From positions 117,636 to 181,635 of the forward strand of contig NZ_JACZCS010000011.1 of NCBI RefSeq assembly GCF_014904745.1: DNA of 64,000 bases. The letters are read 5' to 3'. Under the pieces are notes generated by a model. The model did no database searches. It had not been told where the DNA came from and was given only the letters and a program-made list of their open reading frames with translations. The stretch's first letter is position 1, and every line of letters starts with the position of its first letter. A program made the position numbers and the translations under genes. Shown here piece after piece: positions 28,234-37,018 of this stretch. This stretch comes from Oricola nitratireducens (lineage in GTDB: Bacteria; Pseudomonadota; Alphaproteobacteria; Rhizobiales; Rhizobiaceae).

Positions 28234-28360
28234 CACCCGGCCCATCGGCCCCGGGACAGCCGTCCCGGGCGCGACCGAAAAGGCCTTTACACTCCCGCAA
28301 GACAAGTTCGCGTATCCTTCTCGCCATCCGCCTACAGGGCGGCGACACAAGGAGGGGACC

Positions 28361-28609
28361 ATGAGCATATTGCGGCCGCAGTGCTCCCACTGCATTTACT
28401 GGGTGAGCGGCGATACCAGCGACACGTCGAAGTCAGGGCACTGCCACCGTTATCCGCCCGGTATCTACGTCAATCCGCAAAGCGGCACCGTCATCCAGAA
28501 ATTCCCGACGACCGAGCACCGGCACTGGTGCGGCGAGTGGAACAATGACGATGCCGTGCTGAAAGGCATGCTGGCGCAAACGGCAGCGAAAACCGCGGCG
28601 CCGCAGTAG
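28361..28609 (+). CDS. Small cysteine/histidine-rich protein, possible zinc-binding
   Basis: The 82-residue product begins MSILRPQCSHCIYWVSGD and has a CxxC pair, then GHCHRYPPGIYV and HRHWCGEW, giving four cysteines with nearby histidines, spaced like a structural zinc site. No named family is recognised. The ATG at 28361 has a very strong GGAGGGG site just upstream, which decides this start over the longer open frame from 28205. It stands alone between the catabolic operon and the convergent mtlK gene. Confidence 0.75.
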   Translation: MSILRPQCSHCIYWVSGDTSDTSKSGHCHRYPPGIYVNPQSGTVIQKFPTTEHRHWCGEWNNDDAVLKGMLAQTAAKTAAPQ

Positions 28610-28610
28610 T

Positions 28611-30089
28611 TCAGGCGGGCGTCTCGTCCAAATAGGTTTCCAGCGTCGCACGTACGCCGCCGGCCCAGAGCGCACGCAGCGCAGCGGCGAAGGCGTTAGC
28701 GAAAATCCCGTCCTTGCCGAGATCGCCGAAGATGTCGTGCATCGCCAGCCATGCCGACGGATCGTCGCGGGCCGCCAGCGCCTGGCGGGTGAGCCGCTCC
28801 GCGGCGATGTCGTCAATCGTGATCGTCTTGCCGTTTTCGTCGGTTCCGGCGCAATAGCGGCACCACAGCGCCACCTCGAGCGCGAGGCCGTCGACGGACT
28901 GACCTTTTTCGAGGCGGGCCGCGATTGTCGGCAGGATGAATTTCGGCTGGCGGTTGGAACCGTCGAGGCAAAGACGCGGGATCGTGTCGCCGACGGCGAC
29001 ATTGGCGAAGCGTTCGACGATCTTTTCGTAATAGCCGGTCAGACTGACGCCGGGGATTTCCGGCACGGTCGGGATGATCTCGGAGAATTCCAGCTTCTCG
29101 AGGAATCCCGCCACCAGCGGGTTTTCCATCGCCGAGTGAACGAAATGGATACCCAGGAGACCCGCCGGATAGGCGATCGTCGCGTGGCCGCCATTGAGGA
29201 TGCGCAGCTTCATCAGCTCGTAGGGCGCGACATCGTCGACGAATTCGACGCCGACGGTTTCAAGCGCCGGACGCCCTTGCGGGAAGTTGTCCTCCAGCAC
29301 CCATTGCCGGAACGGTTCGCAGACAACCGGCGCGGCATCCTCGATGCCGAATTTCTCGCGCACCAGGCCGATCTCGCGCGGGCCCGTCGCCGGCGTGATG
29401 CAATCGACCATGCCGCATGGGAATGCAACATTCTCCGCGATCCAGTCATGCGCGTCGTCCGCCCTGCCCTCGGCGAGGCCGAGCACCGCGTTGCGGGCGA
29501 CATGGCCGTTTTCCGGCAGGTTGTCGCACGACATCACCGTGAACGGCGCGATCCCCGCGTCGCGCCGTTTCATCAACGCCGCGATGATGATGCCGAAGAC
29601 GGTCTTTGGATGATCCGGACTGTCCCGGTCGGCGACGATTTCGGGATGCGACGCGTCGAAGCCGCCGGTCTTGGCGTCGACATAGTAGCCGCCTTCGGTG
29701 ACCGTCAGCGAAACGATGCGGATTTCGGGCTGCGCCATCGTGTCGATCAGGCCGACGGGATCGACCCTGGCGAAATCGATCATCGATCCGCTGACGGTTG
29801 CCGAGAAGCCGGCGGGATCCAGTTCGACGACCGTGGTCAGCCAGTCCTGCGCCTCCAGCTTGCCGCGCATCGCATCGTCATAGGGTTTCACGCCCGCGCC
29901 GACGATGGCCCAGTCGTGGTCGCGGCCGGATTCGAATAGCCGGTGCAGGTAGATTCCCTGATGCGCGCGGTGAAAATTTCCGACGCCGATATGGACGATG
30001 CCGGGCGAGAGATCGCCGCGGGCATAGGAGGGCTTGGCGACGTCCGCGCCGATGGCGGACAGATTGTCGAGTGAGAGCTTTGTAACCAT
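28611..30089 (-). CDS. mtlK: Mannitol/polyol 2-dehydrogenase (long-chain)
   Basis: NAD-dependent oxidation of mannitol to fructose in the cytosol. The 492-residue protein has the N-terminal VHIGVGNFHRAHQGIYLHRL signature, SLTVTEGGYYVD, and the catalytic region LKLRILNGGHATIAYPAGLLG, where a Lys in the MKLRxLNxxH motif is essential. It is the last gene of the smo operon, 5 bp after smoS, the position it holds in Rhodobacter and rhizobia. Related enzymes use arabinitol or fructuronate, so the polyol is inferred from the operon. Confidence 0.9.
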   Translation of the reverse strand: MVTKLSLDNLSAIGADVAKPSYARGDLSPGIVHIGVGNFHRAHQGIYLHRLFESGRDHDWAIVGAGVKPYDDAMRGKLEAQDWLTTVVELDPAGFSATVSGSMIDFARVDPVGLIDTMAQPEIRIVSLTVTEGGYYVDAKTGGFDASHPEIVADRDSPDHPKTVFGIIIAALMKRRDAGIAPFTVMSCDNLPENGHVARNAVLGLAEGRADDAHDWIAENVAFPCGMVDCITPATGPREIGLVREKFGIEDAAPVVCEPFRQWVLEDNFPQGRPALETVGVEFVDDVAPYELMKLRILNGGHATIAYPAGLLGIHFVHSAMENPLVAGFLEKLEFSEIIPTVPEIPGVSLTGYYEKIVERFANVAVGDTIPRLCLDGSNRQPKFILPTIAARLEKGQSVDGLALEVALWCRYCAGTDENGKTITIDDIAAERLTRQALAARDDPSAWLAMHDIFGDLGKDGIFANAFAAALRALWAGGVRATLETYLDETPA

Positions 30090-30094
30090 GGCGT

Positions 30095-30864
30095 TCAGCT
30101 CATCCAGTTGCCGCCGTCGACATTGTAGGTCTGGGCGACGATGTATTCAGCCTCCGAGGAGGCCAGGAAAACGGCCATGCCGGTGAGATCCTCGGCGGTA
30201 CCCATGCGGCCATAGGGGACGGCTGCGGCGACCTGCTTTTTCTTCTCGCCGGGCTTCAGGCCTTCATGCCTGGCGAACAGCGCATCGACGCCGTCCCAGT
30301 GCTCGCCATCGACGACGCCGGGCGAAATCGCGTTGACGTTTATGCCGTGCCTGATCAGATCGAGGCCGGCCGACTGGGTCAGGCTGATGACGGCGGCCTT
30401 GGTCGCGCAATAGACGGCGACGAGCGCCTCGCCGCGCCGGCCGGCCTGGCTGGCCATGTTGATGATCCTGCCGCCCTTGCCGCGCGCGATCATCGAGCGT
30501 GCCGCCGCCTGCATCGTGAACAGTGTGCCGGCGACGTTGATCGAGAACAGCCGGTCATAGCTCTCGCGGGTGATCTCGACGATCGGGGCGAGATCGAACA
30601 GCGCGGCATTGTTGATCAGGATATCGAGGCCGCCGGTCTTCTCCTCGACCGTCCTTATCGCCGCGTCGATGGACTCCTGTTTCGTCACGTCGAGATGCAC
30701 CGCATAGGCCTTGTCGCCGATCTCCTTCGCGGTCGCCTCGGCACCGTCGAAATTGATGTCGGCGATGGCGACCGTCGCGCCCTCGCGCACATAGGCTTCG
30801 GCAAACGCCTTGCCGATGCCGCGCGCGGCGCCAGTGATCAGCGCCGTTTTGCCGTCGAGCCTTT

Positions 30865-30868
<4 letters not shown>
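30095..30868 (-). CDS. smoS: Sorbitol dehydrogenase, short-chain type
   Basis: Oxidises D-glucitol (sorbitol) to fructose, or galactitol to tagatose, with NAD. The 257-residue SDR protein has the [11 protein letters not shown] cofactor loop, NNAA motif (ILINNAALF) and the YxxxK catalytic pair in VYCATKAAV. The C-terminus ends NVDGGNWMS, like the polyol dehydrogenases of this subgroup. Its start overlaps the smoK stop (ATGA). The symbol is given from sequence type and operon position. Confidence 0.9.
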
Positions 30869-31869
<1,001 letters not shown>

Positions 31870-31878
31870 GGTCTTCCC

Positions 31879-32709
31879 CTACTTCACGGCGCCGAAAGTC
31901 AGGCCGCGTACGAGTTGTTTCTGGCTGAACCAGCCCAGGATCAGGATCGGCAGGAACGCCATCACCGAGGCCGCCGAGAGCTTGGCGTAGAACAGGCCTT
32001 GCGGCGACGAGAAGCCGGCGATGAACTTGGTCAGGGGCGCGGCCTGGAACGCGGTCAGGTTCAGCGTCCAGAAGCTCTCGTTCCAGGCCATGATGACGTT
32101 CAGCAGCAGCGTCGAGGCGATCCCCGGCACGGCCATCGGCGTCAGCACGTAGATGATCTCGTTCGCCAGCGAGGCACCGTCCATCCGCGCCGCTTCCAGT
32201 ATCTCGCCCGGAATTTCGCGGAAGTAGGTGTACAGCATCCAGACGATGATCGGCAGGTTCATCAGCATCAGGACGATGGTCAGCAGGAATCGGGTGTCCA
32301 TCAGGCCAAGGGCCTTTCCGATCAGGTAGATCGGCACCAGGACGCCGGCGGCCGGCATCATCTTGGTCGACAACATCCACATCAGCAGATCCTTGGTCCG
32401 CGGTCCGTGGACGAAGGCCATCGCCCAGGCAGCGGGGATCGCAATGATCATCCCCAGGATGGTCGAGCCGAAGGCGATCACCACCGAGTTCCAGAAGAAC
32501 TGGCCGTAGCCGCGCAGCTGGATCACGGTCTGATAGTTCTCGAACGACCAGGGAAAGTCGAACCAGACCGGTGGGAAGGCCACCGCGACGGGCTCGGGCT
32601 TGAAGCTGGTCATCACCGTCCAGAAGATCGGGAAGAAAATGATCAGGGCCACGACCCAGGCGGCGATGGTGTTTACGGTCTTGCGGGCCGGTGTGGCGGC
32701 ACGTGCCAT
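31879..32709 (-). CDS. smoG: Polyol ABC transporter permease
   Basis: The 276-residue inner-membrane protein has six hydrophobic segments and the cytoplasmic EAA loop EILEAARMDGASLANEIIYVLTPMAVPG that contacts the ATPase, as in MalG-type permeases. An N-terminal AWVVALIIFFPIFWTVMTSFK segment matches the family. It lies between smoF and smoK. Confidence 0.93.
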   Translation of the reverse strand: MARAATPARKTVNTIAAWVVALIIFFPIFWTVMTSFKPEPVAVAFPPVWFDFPWSFENYQTVIQLRGYGQFFWNSVVIAFGSTILGMIIAIPAAWAMAFVHGPRTKDLLMWMLSTKMMPAAGVLVPIYLIGKALGLMDTRFLLTIVLMLMNLPIIVWMLYTYFREIPGEILEAARMDGASLANEIIYVLTPMAVPGIASTLLLNVIMAWNESFWTLNLTAFQAAPLTKFIAGFSSPQGLFYAKLSAASVMAFLPILILGWFSQKQLVRGLTFGAVK

Positions 32710-32722
32710 GGGTGTTCCTCCC

Positions 32723-33592
32723 TCAATCCAGGTTCTTGCCGATCGCCTTCATCAGGAAGATGGCGACGATGTTGGCAAGGATGACCGCGATCACGCCGCC
32801 GGCCGCGGCCGCGCCGACGTCGAAGTCGAGCAGCGCCTTCTTGAAGATCAGGAAGGGCAAGGTGGTGGATGCGGTGCCGGGACCGCCCGAGGTGGTCACC
32901 AGGATCTCACCGAAGATCCCAAGCAGGAAGATCGTCTGGATCAGGATCACGACGGTGATCGCCCTGCTCATATGCGGCAGCATGATGTACCAGAACCGCG
33001 CAAGTGGCGCCGCGCCGTCCATCTCGGCCGCCTCGAGCTGGTCGCGGTCCAGCGACTGCAGTGAGGTCAGCAGGATCAGCGTGGCAAAGGGCAGCCATTC
33101 CCAGGCGACGATCATGATGATCGAGGTCAGCGGCGACTGCCCGAGGAAGTCGTAGGGCTGGAACCCGAGCCAGTCGAACAGCGCGGCAAACAGGCCGTTG
33201 GTCGGGTTGAAGAACATGTTCTTCCAGACCAGCGCCGACACGGGCGGCATGATGAAGAACGGCGAGATCACAAGGATCCGCACGGGCCCCTGGCCCCATA
33301 GGGGCTGGTCGATAAGGATTGCAATCAGGATGCCGAGGACAACGGTGATGATCAGCACGCCCAGGACCAGTATCAGGGTGTTGACCAGCGCGCCGCCGAA
33401 GTCTCCCGAGAAGACGAAGTTGGAATAGTTGCCCCATCCGACCCATCCCGCGCGTTCAGGGTTCAGCAGCCGATACCGTCGGAACGAATAGTACAGCACC
33501 ATCCCCAGGGGGACTGCCATCCAGATGAACAACATGATCACCGAGGGAGAGATCATGTAACGTGCGGCTGACCGAGAGGCTTGCGTGGCCAT
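32723..33592 (-). CDS. smoF: Polyol ABC transporter permease
   Basis: The 289-residue MalF-type permease has six hydrophobic segments and the EAA loop LEAAEMDGAAPLARFWYIMLPHM. The N-terminus (MISPSVIMLFIWMAVPLGMVLYYSF) matches SmoF-type proteins. It follows smoE after a 147-bp gap that contains a long stem-loop, which may lower its expression relative to the binding protein. Confidence 0.93.
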   Translation of the reverse strand: MATQASRSAARYMISPSVIMLFIWMAVPLGMVLYYSFRRYRLLNPERAGWVGWGNYSNFVFSGDFGGALVNTLILVLGVLIITVVLGILIAILIDQPLWGQGPVRILVISPFFIMPPVSALVWKNMFFNPTNGLFAALFDWLGFQPYDFLGQSPLTSIIMIVAWEWLPFATLILLTSLQSLDRDQLEAAEMDGAAPLARFWYIMLPHMSRAITVVILIQTIFLLGIFGEILVTTSGGPGTASTTLPFLIFKKALLDFDVGAAAAGGVIAVILANIVAIFLMKAIGKNLD

Positions 33593-33620
33593 GGGACGCT
33601 CCAGCGGGTGGGGGCTCGGC

Positions 33621-33676
33621 GCCGCGCCCTGGACTGACTCCCACCTCTGGGTCAGACGCCGGTAGCGGGGCGCGGC
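33621..33676 (-). repeat. Intercistronic stem-loop between smoE and smoF
   Basis: Outer 9-bp perfect stem GCCGCGCCC (33621-33629) / GGGCGCGGC (33668-33676), with an inner hairpin CTGA-CT-CCCA / TGGG-TCAG (33634-33655). There is no T-tract, so it is more likely an RNA-stability or partial attenuation element than a full terminator. Confidence 0.65.
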
Positions 33677-33739
33677 TGCGGAAGTTGGCTCCGGAGCGGG
33701 CGATGCCGCCCCGGGCCTGCGTTCAGGTCAGAGCAGGGC

Positions 33740-35047
33740 TCAGTAGTAACCGGCGGCCTTCATTTCTTCATCGGTCAGCTTCTGAGCGTTGGCGAGCGCC
33801 TCATCGGCGGTCTCCTGGCCCGCGAGGGCGGCCGAGAACTCTTGGCCAACCGAGGTACCGATCCCCTGGAACTCCGGGATCGCGACGAACTGGACACCGG
33901 TATAGGGCACGGGCTGGACCGTGGGATGATCCGGGTCAGCCGAGTTGATCGATTCCAGCGTCAACCTGGCGAACGGAAGCTTCGCGTATTCAGGGTTCTC
34001 GTAGAGCGACTTGCGAGTTCCCGGAGGCACGTTGGCCCAACCCTCCTTCGAAGCAACGAGGGCCAGATAGTCCTTGTTGGTTGCCCAGTCGATGAATGTC
34101 TTCGCGGCGTCCTGCTTTTGCGACGATTTCGGGATCGCCAGCGACCATGCCCAGAGCCAGTTTGCGCGCTTGCCAAGCCCCTTGTCTGGAGCCAGGGCGA
34201 AGGCGACCTTGTCGGCGAATTCGGACTGCTTGGGATCGAGAAGCGACGACGCCGACACTGTCGCATCGATACGGATCCCGCACTTGCCCTGAAGCGAAAG
34301 CGTTAGGTTTTCGTTATAGCCGTTCGCGCTCGCTCCCGGCGGTCCGTACTTGGTCAGAAGCTCCAGGTAATCGTCCAGCGTCGCCTTCCATTCGGGGGTG
34401 TTGAACTGCGGATGCCATTCCATATCGAACCAGCGCGCGCCGTAGGAATTGGCCATCGTGGTGATGAAGGCTGTGTTCTCGCCCCAGCCCGGTTTGCCGC
34501 GCAGGCAGATGCCGTAGACGCCATTGTCGGGATCGTTCATCGCGGCGGCCGCCGTCTTGATGTCGTCCCAGGTCGGTTTTTCGGGGATCGTCACGCCGGC
34601 CTTCTCTGCCAGATCAGTCCGATAGTTGACGAAAGAGGATTCGCCATAGAACGGGGAAGCATAGAGCTTTCCGTCATAGCTCAGGCCTGCCCGGATCGGC
34701 GGCAGAAGGTCATTGATATCATAGCTTGCAGGCAGGTTGTCCAGCGACACCAGCCAGCCCTGCTTGGCCCAGATCGGAACTTCGTAGGTGCCGATCGTCA
34801 GCACGTCGAACTGGCCGCCGCCGGTGGCGATGTCGGTGGTGACCTGCTGGCGCAAGGCGTTCTCTTCGAGCGTGACCCAGTTTACCTTGATGTCCGGGTG
34901 CTTGGCGTAAAAATCGTCCATCAGCCCCTGCATCCGGATCATGTCGCCATTGTTGACGGTCGCCACCGTGATGTCGGTGGCCGAAGCGGCGAACGAGACA
35001 AGCGACAGCGCAGACGCGCCCAGCAGGGCGCGAACGAAGATTTTCAT
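33740..35047 (-). CDS. smoE: Polyol ABC transporter substrate-binding protein
   Basis: Periplasmic receptor for sorbitol/mannitol. The 435-residue precursor has a signal peptide (MKIFVRALLGASALSLVSFAASA) before TDITVATVNNGDM. The mature protein has family-1 binding-protein features (MIRMQGLMDDFYAKHPDIKVNWV, YEVPIWAKQGWLVSLD, FIDWATNKDYLALVA). It is the first transporter gene and has its own promoter region, consistent with high-level, inducible expression. Confidence 0.93.
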   Translation of the reverse strand: MKIFVRALLGASALSLVSFAASATDITVATVNNGDMIRMQGLMDDFYAKHPDIKVNWVTLEENALRQQVTTDIATGGGQFDVLTIGTYEVPIWAKQGWLVSLDNLPASYDINDLLPPIRAGLSYDGKLYASPFYGESSFVNYRTDLAEKAGVTIPEKPTWDDIKTAAAAMNDPDNGVYGICLRGKPGWGENTAFITTMANSYGARWFDMEWHPQFNTPEWKATLDDYLELLTKYGPPGASANGYNENLTLSLQGKCGIRIDATVSASSLLDPKQSEFADKVAFALAPDKGLGKRANWLWAWSLAIPKSSQKQDAAKTFIDWATNKDYLALVASKEGWANVPPGTRKSLYENPEYAKLPFARLTLESINSADPDHPTVQPVPYTGVQFVAIPEFQGIGTSVGQEFSAALAGQETADEALANAQKLTDEEMKAAGYY

Positions 35048-35076
35048 GATTTTCCTCCCAATGCCAAACTATGGGC

Positions 35077-35099
35077 ATTTGCTACAAGTACGAGCAAAT
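35077..35099 (-). promoter_or_regulatory. Candidate operator of the smo operon
   Basis: Perfect inverted repeat ATTTGCT-N9-AGCAAAT overlapping the candidate -10 element of smoE. SorC/DeoR-like sugar regulators bind such AT-rich palindromes. A related near-palindrome, GCAAAA-GATT-TTTTGC (35201-35216), abuts the smoC stop codon. Confidence 0.5.
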
Positions 35100-35126
35100 A
35101 CTCACATCGACAAAGAAGCAAGTCAA
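35098..35126 (-). promoter_or_regulatory. Candidate sigma-70 promoter of smoE
   Basis: On the minus strand TTGACT (35126-35121), a 17-base spacer and GAGTAT (35103-35098), about 50 bases upstream of the smoE ATG. The -35 is five of six; the -10 is weaker, as expected for a regulated promoter. Confidence 0.55.
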
Positions 35127-35216
35127 GATGCCGCACCCCCAGCATGCACCGGCGGGCCACGGAAAAATTGAGATTTTGGTGTAAAATCAGATCACTAGAG
35201 GCAAAAGATTTTTTGC

Positions 35217-36173
35217 TCAATCCTTGAGCAGAAGTTCCGCCGTCAGCTCATTGGTGATCAGGCAATTGATCAGCTTGCCTATCATGGCACCGCGGATCGC
35301 CTCGACCTTCGCCTCGCCGGCGGCGATCCCGAAAATCGGGTTTGGCGAATCGGACACCAGCGGCGCGCTGTTGACGCGGTCGTTGACCAGTCCCTCGATG
35401 ACATGGCCGTTCTTGTCGTAGACCCACGAGGTGATCTCGCCGACCGCGCCCGCGCGGTTGAAGGCGCGGATTTCGTCGCGCGTCAGGAAGCCGTCGACGA
35501 GAAGCGGCGCGCTCATGTCCATGTTGCCGACGCCGACAAAGGTGACGTCGGCCTGGCGCGCGAGTTCGAGGATGTTGTGCACCGGCTCCTGGTTGTGGAG
35601 GATGCGTTTTTCTTCCGTCGAGCGCGCATAGACGGGCAGCGGCATCGGATAATGTTTCGCGCTGACCCGCTCAGCCATGCGGATGACGACGTTGTAGGCC
35701 GTCGCCGAACCGTCCGACATCATGTTGCCGAGCAGCGAGACGACGGAGTGCTGCGGGCAATCCATCGGCGGCAATTGCTCCACACAGGCGCGCAGCGCCC
35801 GCCCCGTGCCGATAGCGATGATCTTGGGGTGCTGCGATTTGAGATGCCGCTCCATCTCCGCCGCCCCCGCCTGGGCGATGCCGACGATCGAGGACGGCGC
35901 GTCAGGGTCGCTCGGCACGACCTCGCAGCTTTTCAGGCCGAATTTCTCCTTCAGGCTGGCGCTCAGCTCCATGCAATGGGCGATGGGATGATCGAGGCGT
36001 ACCTTGACGAGACGTTCGCTGACCGCAAGCGATACCAGCCGCTGCGCCGACTGGCGCGAGACACCGAGCTTGCGCGCGATCTCGTCCTGGGTGTTGCCCG
36101 CGACATAATAGAGCCAGCCGGCCCTCGCCGCGTCGTCGAGACGGCTCGTTTCGCTTTCGATCTTGCTAGCCAT
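35217..36173 (-). CDS. smoC: SorC-type sugar-binding transcriptional regulator (SmoC-like)
   Basis: The 318-residue protein has an N-terminal helix-turn-helix ([24 protein letters not shown], about residues 25-50) and a long C-terminal sugar-phosphate binding domain ([51 protein letters not shown]). This is the SorC/DeoR-like architecture of rhizobial SmoC. The ATG at 36173 overlaps the 3' end of the HAD phosphatase gene by 8 bases. It lies immediately upstream of the smoE promoter and probably regulates it. Confidence 0.88.
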   Translation of the reverse strand: MASKIESETSRLDDAARAGWLYYVAGNTQDEIARKLGVSRQSAQRLVSLAVSERLVKVRLDHPIAHCMELSASLKEKFGLKSCEVVPSDPDAPSSIVGIAQAGAAEMERHLKSQHPKIIAIGTGRALRACVEQLPPMDCPQHSVVSLLGNMMSDGSATAYNVVIRMAERVSAKHYPMPLPVYARSTEEKRILHNQEPVHNILELARQADVTFVGVGNMDMSAPLLVDGFLTRDEIRAFNRAGAVGEITSWVYDKNGHVIEGLVNDRVNSAPLVSDSPNPIFGIAAGEAKVEAIRGAMIGKLINCLITNELTAELLLKD

Positions 36174-36870
36174 GGCGTTCGGACGTCGCTTCCATGCTTC
36201 TTTTGAGTTGTGGAGCCATTTCAAAGAATTGGCTCCATTTGTCAAAGGTGGTCAGCGCGCCGCCCTCGGTGAGTTCGTCCGCGTCAAGGCCGCGCAGATG
36301 GCTGGCGCCCGTGAACCGCCAGACCTGCATGCCGGCGGCGCGCGCGGCATGGACGCCGGGCATGGCGTCCTCGATCACGAGGCAGTGGCGCGGATCGACG
36401 CCCATGGAATCGGCGGTAAAAAAGAACAGATCCGGCGCGGGCTTGCCGTTGGCAACCTGCGAAGCCGTGAACAGGCGGTCGCCGAAGTACGGCGCGAGGC
36501 CGGACAGTTCAAGCGACCGGCGCGCCCGCTTCGGGCTCGAACTGGTCGCCACGCAGAACGACACGCCGATATTGCCGAGGACGTCCCCGACACCGGCCAC
36601 GGCGCGCAGTTCGGTCTCGAAGGCGGCCAGAAGGTCGCTGCGGTAGCGGTCCTCGAAGTCGGAATCGAGATCGAGGCCGTAGGAGATGCGCACTTCGGCG
36701 GCGACCTTCGTCCAGGAACGGCCGAGGAAGTTTTTCTGCACATAGGGGAAATCGACATGCACGCCGACGCGGCCGAGTTGTTCGATCAGGATGCGCGCAC
36801 TGATGACCTCGCTGTCGATGAGCACGCCATCGCAGTCGAAAATAACCAGTTGTATGTCCTCGATCGCCAT
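36166..36870 (-). CDS. HAD-superfamily phosphatase/phosphomutase
   Basis: The 234-residue protein has all HAD motifs: [11 protein letters not shown] (D12 nucleophile, D14), a motif II in [12 protein letters not shown], and [15 protein letters not shown] as motif IV. The cap type resembles beta-phosphoglucomutase or sugar-phosphate phosphatases. The ATG at 36870 starts directly at the family N-terminus; an upstream in-frame extension to 36966 is basic and unrelated. It is coupled to smoC by an 8-bp overlap and so probably handles a sugar phosphate of polyol metabolism. Confidence 0.88.
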   Translation of the reverse strand: MAIEDIQLVIFDCDGVLIDSEVISARILIEQLGRVGVHVDFPYVQKNFLGRSWTKVAAEVRISYGLDLDSDFEDRYRSDLLAAFETELRAVAGVGDVLGNIGVSFCVATSSSPKRARRSLELSGLAPYFGDRLFTASQVANGKPAPDLFFFTADSMGVDPRHCLVIEDAMPGVHAARAAGMQVWRFTGASHLRGLDADELTEGGALTTFDKWSQFFEMAPQLKRSMEATSERHG

Positions 36871-37018
36871 CTGCGGAATGATCCCTGCCCTCGCCCGCCG
36901 CCGGGACCGGCATAGGAGCGCTGCCGGCCGCGCTTTGTCAAATCGGGATATCCTTCGGGCCGGCAAGCCGTGCCATGCCGCGCCGACCGGGCGGGCGCGA
37001 AACCGCGCCCACGCCGCA

